Source: Symbiotaphrina buchneri (lineage: Eukaryota > Ascomycota > Symbiotaphrinales > Symbiotaphrinaceae). Taken from it: 64,000 nt of DNA. Under the pieces are notes generated by a model, which did no database searches, was not told the origin of the DNA, and saw only the letters and a list, made by a program, of their open reading frames with translations. A program made the translations under genes and the position numbers. Shown one piece after another: positions 9,671 through 21,551 of this stretch (its first letter is position 1; the number at the start of each line of letters is the position of its first letter). The DNA is taken from NCBI GenBank assembly GCA_001599915.1, contig BCIG01000009.1:124001-188000 (forward strand), read 5' to 3'.

Positions 9671-12600
9671 ATGAAGCGCAGTGCAGCCCTGATTGCTGTA
9701 AGTGCAAGGCATCTGAGTTCTGTGAAAGTTTTAATACCGTGCTAATCTTGTTTGGAAAGGCGTCCGGCCAGCCATCAATATGCATCTTCTGCGCCAGTCG
9801 TCTGCGTCCCTTGTACGCTCAGAGGAGCTTGCACTCATCAGGCGCCTCTTCAAAGCCTCCTGGTGTTGCCCAACAAGAGAATGATCATGATACCGTCACC
9901 TCTGTACCGGTGGGAGCTTGGAACAATGCTGGCGCAGCATCAAACAGCGGCGTGGCCAAGAGGGGTCTGTCGCCTGAGGAAGAGGCAGCGAGACTGGCTC
10001 TACAGCGGAGACAGAGGGCCAACACTCCGACCCCGCCTGTGGAGCCTTCAGCGGTTAGGTTTATGAAGCAGAATGGACCTGTGAATCAAAAAGTGGGAGG
10101 TAGACATGGTCAAAATCACCAGGAGAGGAGGAATCAATTTAGACCGAGCAGACAGAGTCATCCGGCCCAAAACACTGACTCCATTACAAGACAGTCCTTC
10201 AAAGCTAGACCGGCGGGTTCAGGAGTGGAATCGGTGAACGCTGACGTAGAGGACTCAGATGTCGTCCGCGGCTGGCAGCATTTATCTAGGAGGAATGGAG
10301 GGCAAGACCTCAAACGTACCGAGCCTGTATCGCAAGATACAGTTTCCGATATACAAGCACATGAGAGCCAATTTGATCGCGGTAGATGGGAGAGGGAGGA
10401 AGGTTCTAAAGCGGCAAGATTTGTGGGCTTTGATGGCCCTTCTGGAGACTCGACATCTTACGGCAAGACTGATCGTGAGCGCAACGGGTTATCATCGCAG
10501 TTTCCGCGATACACTCCAGCCGCGGAGCAAAGAGACGGACCTGAAGCGGTACAGAGATGGCAACCTCTGGTAGATGACTCCGTCGTTGCAAATGAGTGGC
10601 AGGAAAGCCCTGGGATACGCACCCAGACAACCAACGAAGATGACAATCGCGGGCCTTCGAAAGTAAGGTTTGGTCAGCGTCCTTCACATCTCGATACCGA
10701 GGATGCCTATGGTTCTCCTTCAAGATTCAAGTTCGCTAAGTCTGGTGAACGAGATGTAGCTCCTAGCCGTGGGTCCGGACGCTTTGCTGAGGCTTATGAA
10801 GAGATGGGCACATCAGCTCGGGGTCGAGATAAAAGGAAGGGCTCGAGGCGAAGTGAGAGATTTGCGGCGGCAGATGAACATCTGGACGATGACACTGAAC
10901 GGAAGAGAGAAGACAAGCGACTACGAAAGAAGAACAAAGCTGCGGCCAGACAAACTGGACCTGCTTCGCCCATCATCTTGCCGGAGTTCATCAGCGTGTC
11001 TAATATGGCAATGGCCTTGAGGGTGAAATTAGAGGATATAACATACAAAATGCAGTCATTAGGATTTGAGGAGACAAACTACGACCATGTACTGGATGCG
11101 GAAAACGCCGGCCTCATTGCTATGGAGTACAACTATGAGCCTATTATCGACAGGAGCGAGTCTCAAGACTTACATCCCAGACCACCGCCTGAAGATAAGT
11201 CTGCGCTACCGCCGCGCCCGCCGGTTGTGACTATCATGGGTCATGTCGACCATGGCAAGACAACCCTGTTGGACTACCTGCGCAAATCCTCTGTGGCAGC
11301 TACAGAACACGGTGGTATCACTCAGCATATTGGAGCATTTTCTGTCCCTTTGGCTTCTGGAAAAGTCATCACATTCCTGGATACACCAGGGCACGCAGCT
11401 TTCCTAAATATGCGGCAGAGGGGGGCGAACGTTACTGATATTGTTATATTGGTTGTGGCTGCCGATGACAGTGTCAAACCACAGACCATTGAAGCCATCA
11501 AACATGCGAAAGCGGCCAAGGTGCCGATGATCGTTGCTATCAACAAGATTGACAAGGAAGGTGCAAACATCAACCAAGTCAAGCAAGACCTTGCGCGCCA
11601 TGATGTCGATATAGAGGACTTTGGCGGAGACACTCAGGTCGTCTGTGTCAGTGGAAAAACTGGCCAGGGCATGTCAGAATTAGAAGAGGCGGCCATTACG
11701 TTGTCTGAAATCCTGGATATGCGTGCTGAGAGAGATGGACCAGTGGAAGGCTGGGTGTTGGAAAGTACAACTACTCAAGCCGGACGAGTGGCAACGGTAC
11801 TTGTCCGTCGTGGAACATTGCGGCCAGGCGATGTTGTTGTTGCAGGCAACACATGGGCTCGCGTTAGGAGAATGCGAAATGAAGCTGGTGTGGACGTCGA
11901 AACAGCTGGCCCTGGAACACCAATCGAAGTCGATGGCTGGCGGGACGCCGTTGAAGCTGGTGACGAAGTTCTTCAAGCTCCCGATGAAGCCAAGGCGAAG
12001 GATGTTGTAGAGTTTCGGCTGGATCGTGCTGAGCGTCTGAAACTTGCTGAAGATATACAAGCTATGAACGCTGCACGCCGGCAAGAGCAAGAAAAGCGAG
12101 AACGTGAAGCTCGTCAAGCGGCTGCTCCCGATGAAGCTGATGAAGAAATCGTCGAGGAGGCCTCTGGACCTAAGCAGGTCTACTTCCTCATCAAAGCAGA
12201 CGTATCAGGGTCCGCTGAAGCAGTCACCGACGCGATAGGAAACTTGGGCAACGATGAAGTCCGCGCCTCAGTGCTGCGCTCTGGCGTTGGCCATGTCAAT
12301 GAAACCGACGTGGAGCATGCATCCCTCGCCAGCGGCTACATAGTCAGCTTCAATGCGGAGGTGGACGGTCATATTGCCCGTCTGGCGGAGCAAAAGGGTG
12401 TCAAGATTCTGGACCATACTATCATCTACCGCTTGGTAGATGACGTGCGGGACAAATTGAGCGACCTGTTGCCGCCGATAGTGAAGACGAAGGTGCTCGG
12501 TGAGGCTGAAGTTGCTCAAGTATTTGAGATCCAGGTGAAGAACAGGGTTACGACCCCTGTGGCGGGATGCAAAGTCAGGAATGGCGTGATCAGTCGCAGT

Positions 12601-12885
12601 CAAAAGGTTAGGGTGCTGAGGGATAAGGAAGTGGTTTACACAGGTGGGTCACTCCTAGGTTCCCCTCTTATTACCTGTTATGCCTTTGAAATCTTCGGTC
12701 TGTCAAGTGTTGTGTCACTAAACATCTCCCTAGGAACACTCTCTTCGCTCAAACAGGTCAAGAAGGACGTTACTGAAATGCGGAAGGGTACTGAGTGCGG
12801 CATGGGGTTCGAAGGGTGGGACGGCTTTCAGGTGGGCGATCAGGTCCAGTGCTTCGAGGAGATTCACGAAAAGCGGACTCTGTAG
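9671..12885 (+). CDS. IFM1: Mitochondrial translation initiation factor IF-2
   Basis: A GTPase that places initiator tRNA on the mitochondrial ribosome. Exons: 9671-9697, 9760-12643 and 12734-12885, giving 1020 residues. The start lies in a 9-codon first exon (MKRSAALIA) joined to ASGQPSICIFCASRLR, a basic presequence-like N terminus for mitochondrial import. A long charged, low-complexity region follows, then the G domain at about residue 500: GHVDHGKTTL (G1), DTPGHAAF (G3) and NKID (G4). Beta-barrel and C-terminal IF-2 domains follow, ending GFQVGDQVQCFEEIHEKRTL. The last intron (90 nt, GTGGGT...CCTAG) is a multiple of three without stops, so unspliced mRNA would encode 30 extra residues inside domain IV. 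Identity is secure. Confidence 0.93.
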
Positions 12886-13472
12886 TGGCTGTGTTATCCA
12901 CTCCGCAATGTCCCGTCATTGGAGACGACCGAGGCTTTGGCACATATCTCAATCCAGTTTGTATTTGTACATCTAAGTACGCATAGCGCCGGTGTCGACC
13001 TCGGGTAGAATGAAAACACCTCTCTGCTTCCATTAGATGCTCAGGAGAACCTCCTGCTCGCCTTGCTACAATATCATGATAAGTCAGGGGTAGTTCCATG
13101 TTGTTTCTTTGGCCTAGCAGTCAGGGCTTCCTAACCACATCGGGACTAGCATATTTCTCCACGCAACAAAAATCGCACGCGCTGCTGCATCTTTTCTTTT
13201 TCTCTCCAAAAACTGAATCCCTTCAATATCCACTCTGGCTGTACCAACTCTCCATGGATAGTCTTGGAGGGGAAATTGAAGGGAAGAACGATGGAGACGT
13301 TGTTGACTTACCCCTCGACCTCCGGCCTGAAAAGGATCGTGGAGGTTGAGGAAATATTGTTCAGCGCGACAGACTCGTATTATCTGCCCTATTCACCATA
13401 CTTTCATGCCTATCATCTTGTTTTCTGCTATTGAAAGCTAAATTGGACTATATATAGTATATTACTGTCCTG
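12886..13472. other. Convergent intergenic region
   Basis: Between the IF-2 stop and the stop of the dehalogenase on the other strand. It holds only 3' flanks; I see no further gene. Confidence 0.5.
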
Positions 13473-14291
13473 CTATCTCCTTGCTCCATGCTTTTTCACT
13501 GCGTCCACGACTTCTCCCAGGTCTTTTACCACCACTGTTGGCTTGCCATCTTCACCTGCGACCAGCGAATCCACCCAACCGTTTCCCTGGCGATCCACCC
13601 ATGCAGCTTGCATGCCCATAGATCTCGCTCCCACTATATCAAACGGATTGCCGCTTACGAGCCAAATCTCGCCCATCTCCTCCCTCTTCTTCGGATCTTT
13701 TCCCACCTTCCTAGCCAACAGCTCATATACCTCAGGCGCCGGCTTGAATTTCTTGGCCTCTTCGACGACGACCAGCTGCTCGAATACCGATGAGTGGGGC
13801 GACAGATCCGCGGATTTATATACAGAGTTGGAGACCATGTCCTGGGTGCCGTTCGAGAAGACTACGGAGGTGATGCCTGGGGTGTCTCGGAGTGTCGACA
13901 GCGCTGGTGCCACGTCCGGGAATGTGGACAGGGAGTCGTATGCTTTCATTAGGGAGTTGATGTCCTTTTCTGAGAGGGAGACGGAAGCTTCGGCCAGTGC
14001 GTGCTTGAGTGCGCGGAGAGTGAGGGTATAGAAAGGCTCATATTGGCCTGTGGAGCGGAAGTTAGCAAGGCCCTGACCATGTAATTTATGTTCCAGTCGC
14101 TCCAAGAGAGGAGACATACCCATGCTCGTTAGGCGCCATGTATATTCCAGCTGGTAAAGCCTCCATTGAGCCGCTATTGAACCAGCTTTCTCCTGGCCGA
14201 AGTGCTCCGCCAGCTGTTTGGCGATGGATGCTGTGGATAGCAATGTGCCGTAAAGGTCGAAGGCGATCACTATTTTGTTTTCCGGAGCCAT
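13473..14291 (-). CDS. HAD-superfamily haloacid dehalogenase, type II-like
   Basis: Predicted hydrolase of the 2-haloacid dehalogenase branch, cytosolic, substrate unknown. Exons 14291-14120 and 14047-13473 give 248 residues, the usual length. Motif I is DLYGTLL near residue 12 with the nucleophilic Asp. The cap signature YEYTWR-like (YQLEYTWRLTSMG) joins QYEPF across the splice. VVFSNGT is the Ser motif II, and KFKPAPEVYELL supplies the motif III Lys. IWLVSGNPFDIVGARSMGM lies near the C terminus; Ser-Gly-Asn stands where classical members have Ser-Xaa-Asn. The 72-nt intron is a multiple of three with no stop, so an unspliced 272-residue version would also be open. Divergent from the HNH gene, sharing about 290 bp of promoter. 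Confidence 0.87.
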   Translation of the reverse strand: MAPENKIVIAFDLYGTLLSTASIAKQLAEHFGQEKAGSIAAQWRLYQLEYTWRLTSMGMSPLLERLEHKLHGQGLANFRSTGQYEPFYTLTLRALKHALAEASVSLSEKDINSLMKAYDSLSTFPDVAPALSTLRDTPGITSVVFSNGTQDMVSNSVYKSADLSPHSSVFEQLVVVEEAKKFKPAPEVYELLARKVGKDPKKREEMGEIWLVSGNPFDIVGARSMGMQAAWVDRQGNGWVDSLVAGEDGKPTVVVKDLGEVVDAVKKHGARR

Positions 14292-14577
14292 TATTGCCTT
14301 CGTTCGAGGAGTTGCTCCTTCAGTGGAGAAAATAATCCTCTTTCAGAATACTGGAACAAATATACTGTTCCGGGCTGTACTGTAGGGCCGCCGGCCCGGC
14401 ATGCGCATTGGTGGGCCAGTTCATGACGCAAGCGTAGCGTGGGGTGCAACCGTCAGCCTTTCCGCTCAGCCCGTTCAGCCTTGTCTCGAACATCACCATG
14501 CTCCAGAGAATCTCAACGGCAGATATATAGCGGAGGCAGGCCCCGTAATTTCCCGCTTCACATCATTCATTGCGCTT

Positions 14578-15393
14578 ATGGTTGTCGGCAGCCATGATCC
14601 CGACGGCAAAGAACAAGACAACTTCCTCCTGTTCCGGGACTGTCTTTCGGGCCCCTTAATCCAGCACGCCGCCCCAACTCCATCGAAGCGCGGCAAGAGG
14701 ACCACGCGCGCCAAAGCCGGCCGGAAGCAGGGCATTAAGCCAGTTACTCCCACTCCTGATGCATCACCAGCAGTCGAGGGCGCCGATTCCGCCACCGCGG
14801 AAGACCTCGCCGACTTCACCGACTACCTCAGCAGCGAGATCTTCTGGGCCTTGCCAGCCTCGCTGCGCAGCCTGAGCTACACCTCGCTGAACGCCTCGCG
14901 CGCGCTGCAAGAAGCCTATTCGCTGCCGTTATCCTCAGGCACGCTGGCGGATCTCCTGGCGCCGCTTCCGCCTACGGTTACAGACTCGCTGGTCGCATAC
15001 GCCATCCTGCCCTCGCCATCCCACCTCGACACGTTCCTCGGGCCCGTGCTCGGCGCGTATATCGCCTCTGCTGCGGCCCCGCCACCGATCTACGCTCAGA
15101 CTAAAGCGCTGGCAGAGGGCTGCGAGATCTGTGGCCGTGATTGGGTGCCCCTCACGTACCATCATTTGATCCCCAGAGGCGTGCATGAGAAGGTGAAGAA
15201 GCGCGGGTGGCATGATGAGAGCTTGTTGAATAGCGTGGCTTGGTTGTGTAGAGCCTGTCATAGCTTTGTGCATGGCGTCGCGAGTAATGAGGAGTTGGCC
15301 CGGGAGTGGTGGAGCGTGGAGAGGTTGATGGAGAGAGAGGATGTGAGGAGGTGGGCGCAGTGGGTCGGGAAGGTGAGGTGGAAGAAGAGGTAG
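14578..15393 (+). CDS. HNH-nuclease-like fungal protein
   Basis: A predicted protein of about 271 residues whose C-terminal third holds an HNH-type zinc/nuclease module: CEICGRDW, then YHHLIPR with the paired His, then WLCRACHSFVH supplying the second CxxC and a final His. The N-terminal part (NFLLFRDCLSGPLIQ) begins a helical region, interrupted by a basic stretch (KRGKRTTRAKAGRKQG). No intron is evident. The frame is open back to an ATG at 14401, but that part reads like leader sequence, so I prefer ATG 14578 (MVVGSHDPDG). Whether it cuts nucleic acid is unknown; such proteins are common and uncharacterised in filamentous fungi. Confidence 0.72.
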   Translation: MVVGSHDPDGKEQDNFLLFRDCLSGPLIQHAAPTPSKRGKRTTRAKAGRKQGIKPVTPTPDASPAVEGADSATAEDLADFTDYLSSEIFWALPASLRSLSYTSLNASRALQEAYSLPLSSGTLADLLAPLPPTVTDSLVAYAILPSPSHLDTFLGPVLGAYIASAAAPPPIYAQTKALAEGCEICGRDWVPLTYHHLIPRGVHEKVKKRGWHDESLLNSVAWLCRACHSFVHGVASNEELAREWWSVERLMEREDVRRWAQWVGKVRWKKR

Positions 15394-15546
15394 CGAAGAG
15401 GATACGGTTTATGGCATGTATAGCAAGCGTATAAGGCATCTGGAGTTTGATCTACGAGGGTTGCACGATTTATGAGGCACATATATCTCTGACAATGTTC
15501 TAGCGGATGGCAAGAAGCCAGTCCTGCCACAATTGCATTTCTACCG

Positions 15547-16864
15547 CTACCACTTTTTAGGCGCATTGATACTGGCTCTTGAAAACCTGGCCGTGACTGT
15601 GTCTGCGGCTCGCATCCTCTCTTTGGCTTGTATTCCTGTTCGATCCGTCACTGGCGTGGCGTTGATGATATTGTTGAACTCTGCATCATCCTCCAGCTCC
15701 GACCCTGAACCCTCTAGCTCTTCGTCCGAGTCTACAGGAATATTCGCCGGCCTTGTTATCCGCTCTGGCGCAGGCTTTTCCTGTGTATCGGCGACGTTCT
15801 GGAAAGGTTTCGAGGCCACTATCCTCCGACGGATCTCGGCCATTTCTTCTTCGTCATCCGTGTCATCTGATATCGCGAAGGGGTCTTTGTCTTCATCCTC
15901 CTCTTCCACATCTTCATCGCCCTCCTCGTCTCCCTCATTGTCTTCTAGACCAGGCAGCTTTTTCTTAGCCTCTCCGTCGTCATCTTCGTCTTCTTCATCT
16001 TCTTCCTCAGAATCCACTAGCTCCCGTCTATTCAAATTCCCGGCTGCCCATGCATCATGTTGTTCCTGGCCTTCAGTACCCTCCCTGCTTTCGTTATACT
16101 CCCGCTCAATCTTCTCTAGCCAGCGTGCCTCCGCGGCCTTAATCTCCTCTTCATTTGCACAAGCGGCGTATCGCTTCAGGAGTGTTTCATTTATGTCTAT
16201 GAAGGCTTCGCCGTAGGAGAAATGTGATAAGATCGAAGTCGCCCAGTCGGGGTGCCCGCAGATATAATAGCAAGCCGCCAGTGCTTCGACACAGTTTAAC
16301 CGCCAAGGTCGACCGTAGTTGACACCATTTGCGGCGATCAGATATGGCACTGGTAGACATAAGCATTTGCGAGCTACAAAGAGCCTACAGAACGGAATTC
16401 CGGAATACTGACATAGTCGTTCGCATTTGCCCCCTATCCGCGAGAAAGGGACCTCTTTGACCCTGTTCCACGAGCACTCCACGACAGCGGCGCCGAACTG
16501 ATCCAAAAGTTCTTTATCCTCAGGCGATACGGTCTTCTTTGCGTTCGGTCTATGAACGCCGTTAATCTTCTCTCCTGTATGAAATCGACACCAGCCTTTC
16601 AACCTACGAGACTATTACTCCTGGAAACCGCTGGCCAATATGTAGCTCTCGCATAAGTCCCAGCCAAATGAGCCGCTTTCCAGAGCATCGCTTTGGATCG
16701 CAGTGACCCAGGTCCCAACATGCTGCTTTGTATGGAGGCCGACCTGAAGTACGTGTGCCCTCTGCGCCTTCGCCTTCCTCGCCGCGGGGCGGGCGGGGCG
16801 TTCTGTAGCCTCCTCTTGAGCGGTTGCCGCGAGACGAGAAGTTGTCTTTCTTGTGACGGACCAT
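15547..16864 (-). CDS. TSR3: Tsr3, 18S rRNA aminocarboxypropyltransferase
   Basis: Transfers an aminocarboxypropyl group from SAM to a hypermodified uridine of 18S rRNA late in small-subunit assembly. Exons 16864-16608, 16549-16413 and 16349-15547 give 398 residues. Family motifs are rebuilt by splicing: RELHIGQRFPGVIVS joins PNAKKTVSPEDKELL, and GGKCERL joins LPYLIAANGVNYGRPWRLN. CVEALAACYYICG and ILSHFSYGEAFIDIN follow. The N terminus is a basic Arg/Gly/Pro-rich tail and the C terminus is a long acidic Ser/Glu/Asp tail, both usual in fungal members. Intron 2 (63 nt, GTCAGT...CCAG) is a stop-free multiple of three. Divergent from the GGA gene. Confidence 0.92.
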
Positions 16865-16951
16865 GATAGTTGTATGCTAAACCGTGCAAAGGATTACTGA
16901 GGAGGTAAAGATTGTCCCGCCGGAGAGAAATGGGCTGTTTGTGAGTTGGTG

Positions 16952-19694
16952 ATGGATGAGCTCATTGTTCGTAGTTTTCCGGTAGTTCGCCGCTCACCGC
17001 TCGGATCGCGAGCACTAGCGCCCGCGAGGCCACAGCGGCGGTTCATTGCTGCACGGAGTACGTAGCTTCATCTCCGACTCCTCTGCAACCACTCATTTTA
17101 CGAGCTTAGAGCTTTTTGAGCTCTGACCCTTCGAGTTGCGATTTCTCTATATTGCACGGACACCGGGTTGTCGAACCTGTCCCTCCTGGCCCATTAAGCG
17201 GAATCTCCGCAACAACCGTCAAGCTGGAGGCAGCATCAGCCCGGTACGCAGCCAGGGACCGCTTTGGTACCCTAGGCGATGCGGGCCCTTCACAGCTGCA
17301 GAGATATATTCGTACGTCCAAAAGCTCCTTGAAGTTTGTGTACTCGTACTGGAAACTAACTGGCATTGCAGAGAGCGCCTGCGACCCTGCCAATTTCGAG
17401 CCAAATCTAGCGCTAGACCTCGAGATAGCAGATCTGATCAATTCTAAGAAGGGAAATGCGTATGTGTTTTCATATGCTGCCGTGGATAATAAGCTGATCA
17501 TAGCTTGTAGACCACGAGAAGCGGCCGTTGCGATTGTCAACTACATCAACCACCGCAATCCGAATGTCTCGTTACTTGCGCTGACGGTAAATAAATAAGT
17601 GTATCTAGTCATTCTGGGCTATCTGACGTGGCATAGCTTCTTGATATCTGCGTCAAGAATTGCGGTTATCCATTTCATCTACAGATCAGCACGAAAGAAT
17701 TCCTCAATGAGCTGGTCCGGCGGTTCCCTGAGCGGCCGCCAATACGGCCTACAAGGGTGCAGCAACGGATCCTTGAACTTATCGAGGAATGGCGGCAGAC
17801 AATATGTCAAACCTCGAGGTACAAGGAGGACTTGGGTTTTATCAGGGACATGCACCGGCTGTTGAGCTACAAGGGCTATGTGTTTCCAGAAGTTCGAAAG
17901 GAAGATACGGCAGTGCTGAACCCTAGCGATGTATGTCTCGTGGTCGTTTGTTACGCTTCATACTAATGCGCTTTTAGAATCTCCGCTCTGCCGAGGAGAT
18001 GGAAGAGGAGGAGAGAGCGGCGCAGTCGGCCAAGTTACAAGAACTGATAAGAAGAGGAGGGCCAGAAGATTTGCAGGAAGCTAATAGACTGATGAAAGTC
18101 ATGGCCGGCTATGATCAGAGGAACAAGACCGATTATCGGGCAAAGGCTGCGGAAGAAGTAGGGAAAATACAGCAGAAAGCAAGGATATTGGAAGAGATGC
18201 TCCAGAATTACAAACCAGGAGACCCGATTAAAGAAGGGGATGCCTTCGAGGTTCGTCACGCAAACCAATGAGTACTTGAGGGAAGCAGCTAAAACAAGGA
18301 TAGGAACTGGGAAATGCCTTACAAAGTGCACAACCCAAGATTCAGAAAATGTGTGAGGAGGAGTCGGATGATGCAGAAGCCGTCGCCAAGTTACTAGAGA
18401 TCAATGACAGCATACACCGGACTATTGCTCGTTACAGGCTTGTCAAGCAAGGAGACCTTGAAGCAGCAAAAAATATACCACAGGGTACATTAGGAACTAC
18501 GACGGGTGTGGGCAAGAACAAAAACAACGAACTGTCACTGCTTGATTTTGGCGACGAACCCGAGCCATCGCCTGCACCAGAAGCTAATGGAGCTGCTGGT
18601 ACATCCTCTGCAGGTCAGGCCCAAAGCGGACACTCTTTAGAGGATGATCTGTTGGGTCTGTCTTTTAATGACACTAGCTATGGCCAGACTGGTGGGATAG
18701 CCCTTGGTGTGGGACAGAATATGGGCAAGTGCATCTCTTCAATAAGTACAGGTCAACTGCTAACGTCCTTCAAGGGGTACCGGGACCATCACTCCTCTCA
18801 TCACTTGCTTCGCCTCCATCTCAGGCTGCGGCGCCTGGATTTTCCGCTCCTCAAGCATCTGCACAACCCCAGCCTACCAAACCGGACTACTCCGCTTTTT
18901 CCTCACTTACAGCATCTCAATCCGCATCTCGTAATGTCACTCCGTTTGCCCCTTACACACCGCAAACTCCGCCTCCAGCGCCCGTTCCATCACACGCGAA
19001 ACCGGCCCAGAAGCCGGCCGTTGACCCTTTTGCCTCTTTAACCGCGTCAATATCTCGAAACTCTTCGCCTTTTCAGCACTCGCGCGGTCCGTCAGGGGGT
19101 AAACCAGCGGCAGCGCCTTCTTCTAGCCTCCTAGACCTTGGCGGCCCTGCACCAGCGCCAGCAGCAAGCTCAACAGCGGCCCCTGCTGCAGCCGCAGGCG
19201 ACGATGAATGGACCTTCGCTTCGGCACTGCCAGAACAAAAAGCCCCGTCATTACCGGAACGCAACACCATCACCGTCCACAACAGCAGCATCAACATCCT
19301 TCTCGAGGTTGTCCGACCAGCAGGATCCGAGGATGCCTTGGCGTTACGAGCCAGCTTCAGCAATAATACCCCGCAGCCGGTGACGGACCTGACGTTCCAG
19401 GTTGCCGTGCATAAGGTACGTCTTACCACTTCTGTCCCTCTTCTACTTTGTCTCGGTCTTCACTTCGGGCTTGACTTTACTGACACGCGCCAGGGTTATA
19501 CGCTCCAGCTATCCCCACAGTCAGGCCGAGATCTGCAGCCGCTGCAGAAAGCCGGCGTCACTCAGGCTATGAAGCTTGGGAATGTGCCTAGGGGGAGCGG
19601 TAACTCGGTCAAGATACGTTGGCGGGTGTCTTACTCGGTGGGAGGAAAGTCCATGGCCGAGCAAGGCGAGGTGGCAAGCTTGGGGGTTGCGTAG
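16952..19694 (+). CDS. GGA: GGA-type Arf-binding clathrin adaptor (VHS-GAT-GAE)
   Basis: Sorts cargo from trans-Golgi to endosomes, binding Arf-GTP, cargo and clathrin. Well-supported exons: 17240-17311, 17372-17459, 17511-17586, 17637-17930, 17978-18250, 18304-18724, 18775-19415 and 19494-19694. The VHS domain starts at LQRYIQSACDPANFEPNLALDLEIADLIN and includes LLDICVKNCGYPFHLQI. The GAT domain covers EEMEEEERAAQSAKLQELIRR to IQKMCEEESDD. A Pro/Ala/Ser-rich hinge leads to the GAE ear (NTITVHNSSINILLEVVRP). The intron at 18725 begins GCAAGT, a GC-AG type that alone keeps the frame. The start is unresolved: no ATG lies in frame in the first supported exon. I propose a small first exon from ATG 16952 spliced to CATCAG at 17239. 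Confidence 0.82.
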
Positions 19695-19999
19695 AGCTGC
19701 TTTGACAGCGCATGGGACAGGGAGGTCAATGTTTTCGGTATTTAGCACTTGAATCAGCTGATGTGTGGGGATGATAGGAAGGGTTCAAGAAGAATCGATG
19801 CTGAGGGTTGACGCCTATTTCTTCGTCGTGAAACCGCCGCTGTGTGTGGCGTAAATGCAAGTCTGAAGTAGGAATTCTTTCGTCCCGCCGTTGTAAAGAA
19901 ATGCATGACCCTCGCTGTCTACCTCAGGCCACTGGCACCCGATCGTCCATCCGGCCAAAACAATAATGAGATACCATCACCGAGCCTGCAGCCCGTCCA

Positions 20000-20878
20000 C
20001 TACTTCTTACCCTTCTTCCCGCCCGCAGCAGCCTCCCTCCTTCTCCTCTCCCTCTCATCCAGCTCCTTGGCCTTTTCCTTCTCCACCGCTTCCCTCTCTT
20101 CCTTCTCGGCCTTCTTCCTCGCGGCCTCCGCCTCTCGCTTCTCCCGAATAAGCTTCAATCGCGCCAGGTCTGCTCGCGCCTCATCCGTCTTGCCCTCAGC
20201 ATGCAGCTTCATATACCGCTCCTTCGCCTGCTGGGCCTGGATGGCCTCTCTCTCGCGGCGGCTGAGCTGGGAGAGATCGCCGCCCTTAGGCGCCTTGGGC
20301 GGGGCGGCGGGAGCCGACGCCGTCGCGGCCGCTGAAGCCTGCGAGCGCGCGGACGCAGTGTGGTTCGGGTTGGCGGGCATATCGGCGTCGGAGTCGTCGT
20401 CTTCGGAGGACGAGGGCGGCAGGTCGCCCGGGGCCGGGGGCTTGCCGGTCTTGCGGGCGATGGCTGCGGATTTCTTCGCCTTGGCGAGCGCGCGGCGTTG
20501 TTCGCGGGTCAGTTCTTCGGGAGCGGCAGAGGTGGTGGGCTTGCTGGGCCCGTCGTCTTCGGAGGAGGATTCTTCTTCAGAGGACTCTTCCTCTGAGGAG
20601 GAGGTGTCGTCTTCTTCTGAGGGCGCACGTGGCTCCTGGTGAGAGGTTAGGAGGAGATCCAGAGCCGGGGAATGGAGGGAGACTTACTCCCCACAAGCCC
20701 TCTGGGTTGCCATCTGCGTCGAGGGGTCGGAGGTCTCTGCTGAAGTGCTTGCCGCCTACAGAGTGCGGGGTGTCAGCTCAGTGCAAGTTGAGGTTGGCAG
20801 GGGTATATAGCCTGAAACGGCATACTGACCTCCTCTTGTAGGCTTGGAGAATTTGCCTCCGCGTCCTCGTGGAGCCAT
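20000..20878 (-). CDS. PP28/PDAP1-like casein-kinase-substrate phosphoprotein
   Basis: Exons 20878-20830, 20755-20688 and 20635-20000 give 250 residues. It starts [16 protein letters not shown] and ends with the family core: [20 protein letters not shown], then [31 protein letters not shown] and a basic tail. This matches the PDAP1/PP28 domain of a small heat- and acid-stable phosphoprotein. The middle is an acidic Ser/Glu block (several SSEEE and SSEDDD runs), likely casein kinase II substrate, and an Ala/Pro-rich stretch. Splicing (74 and 52 nt introns) gives the join [20 protein letters not shown]. The molecular role of the family is poorly known; RNA-binding or translation-linked functions are suggested only by charge. 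Confidence 0.82.
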
Positions 20879-21551
20879 GTCTGATGTGACACTGGGGAAG
20901 TGTTGAGCACTGAAATTTCCAGATTCGAAGGGGCTTTGTCTGCCAGGCACGTGGGGGGTTTCACAGTTCTTGGATAGTGATTGTTGTTGATCCTCTAACT
21001 CTAAATATGGTGGGAAATGAGACTTGGGCAAGGATATGTGTATGCTCGACCTGAAAGGTGAGGCTGGTGGATTGGTTGCCTTGATTGAGTTGATCAGACG
21101 AAAGTGAATGGAGTTGGAGGGGCACAAATCATGTGCTGGCAGGCCCTGGCTAGTGACACTCGCAAGCGGTCTGGTTGACAGGAGGGCACGTGATGCTGCT
21201 ATCCACTAGGCCGGAGGCGGTCAGGGAGTCGGGAACGAATAGAAATGCCTGAATTATCATCACCGTCTATTGTCTAGGTTCTTTTGGAGCCCCATGAAGT
21301 ATGTTACAAAAAGGATCATGTCAAAGCAACAGTAAGCAATTGTAGACTCCGTTCTCCCAGCTTGTAGAAGATGCCTTCAATACCCGAAGGCAACACCATC
21401 TCGCATCCCCATCCAAAAATCAAACTCAACTGACCACGCTCGTCGTGGTTGCTGCAAGATAGTTTTGAGGAAACACCGCGCTGCCTCAGCATATCAAACA
21501 CAAGCGCAAAGAGAAAGCAGCCTGATAGCTTCTTTGCAGAGAAAAGCCGTG
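20879..21551. other. Spacer upstream of the PP28-like gene
   Basis: 670 bp between two minus-strand genes. It holds the promoter of the PP28-like gene and the 3' end of the next. No gene or clear motif seen. Confidence 0.5.

Noticed and set aside
15533-16216. 227-codon plus-strand serine-rich open frame
   Set aside because: Antisense shadow of the acidic Glu/Asp tail of TSR3.
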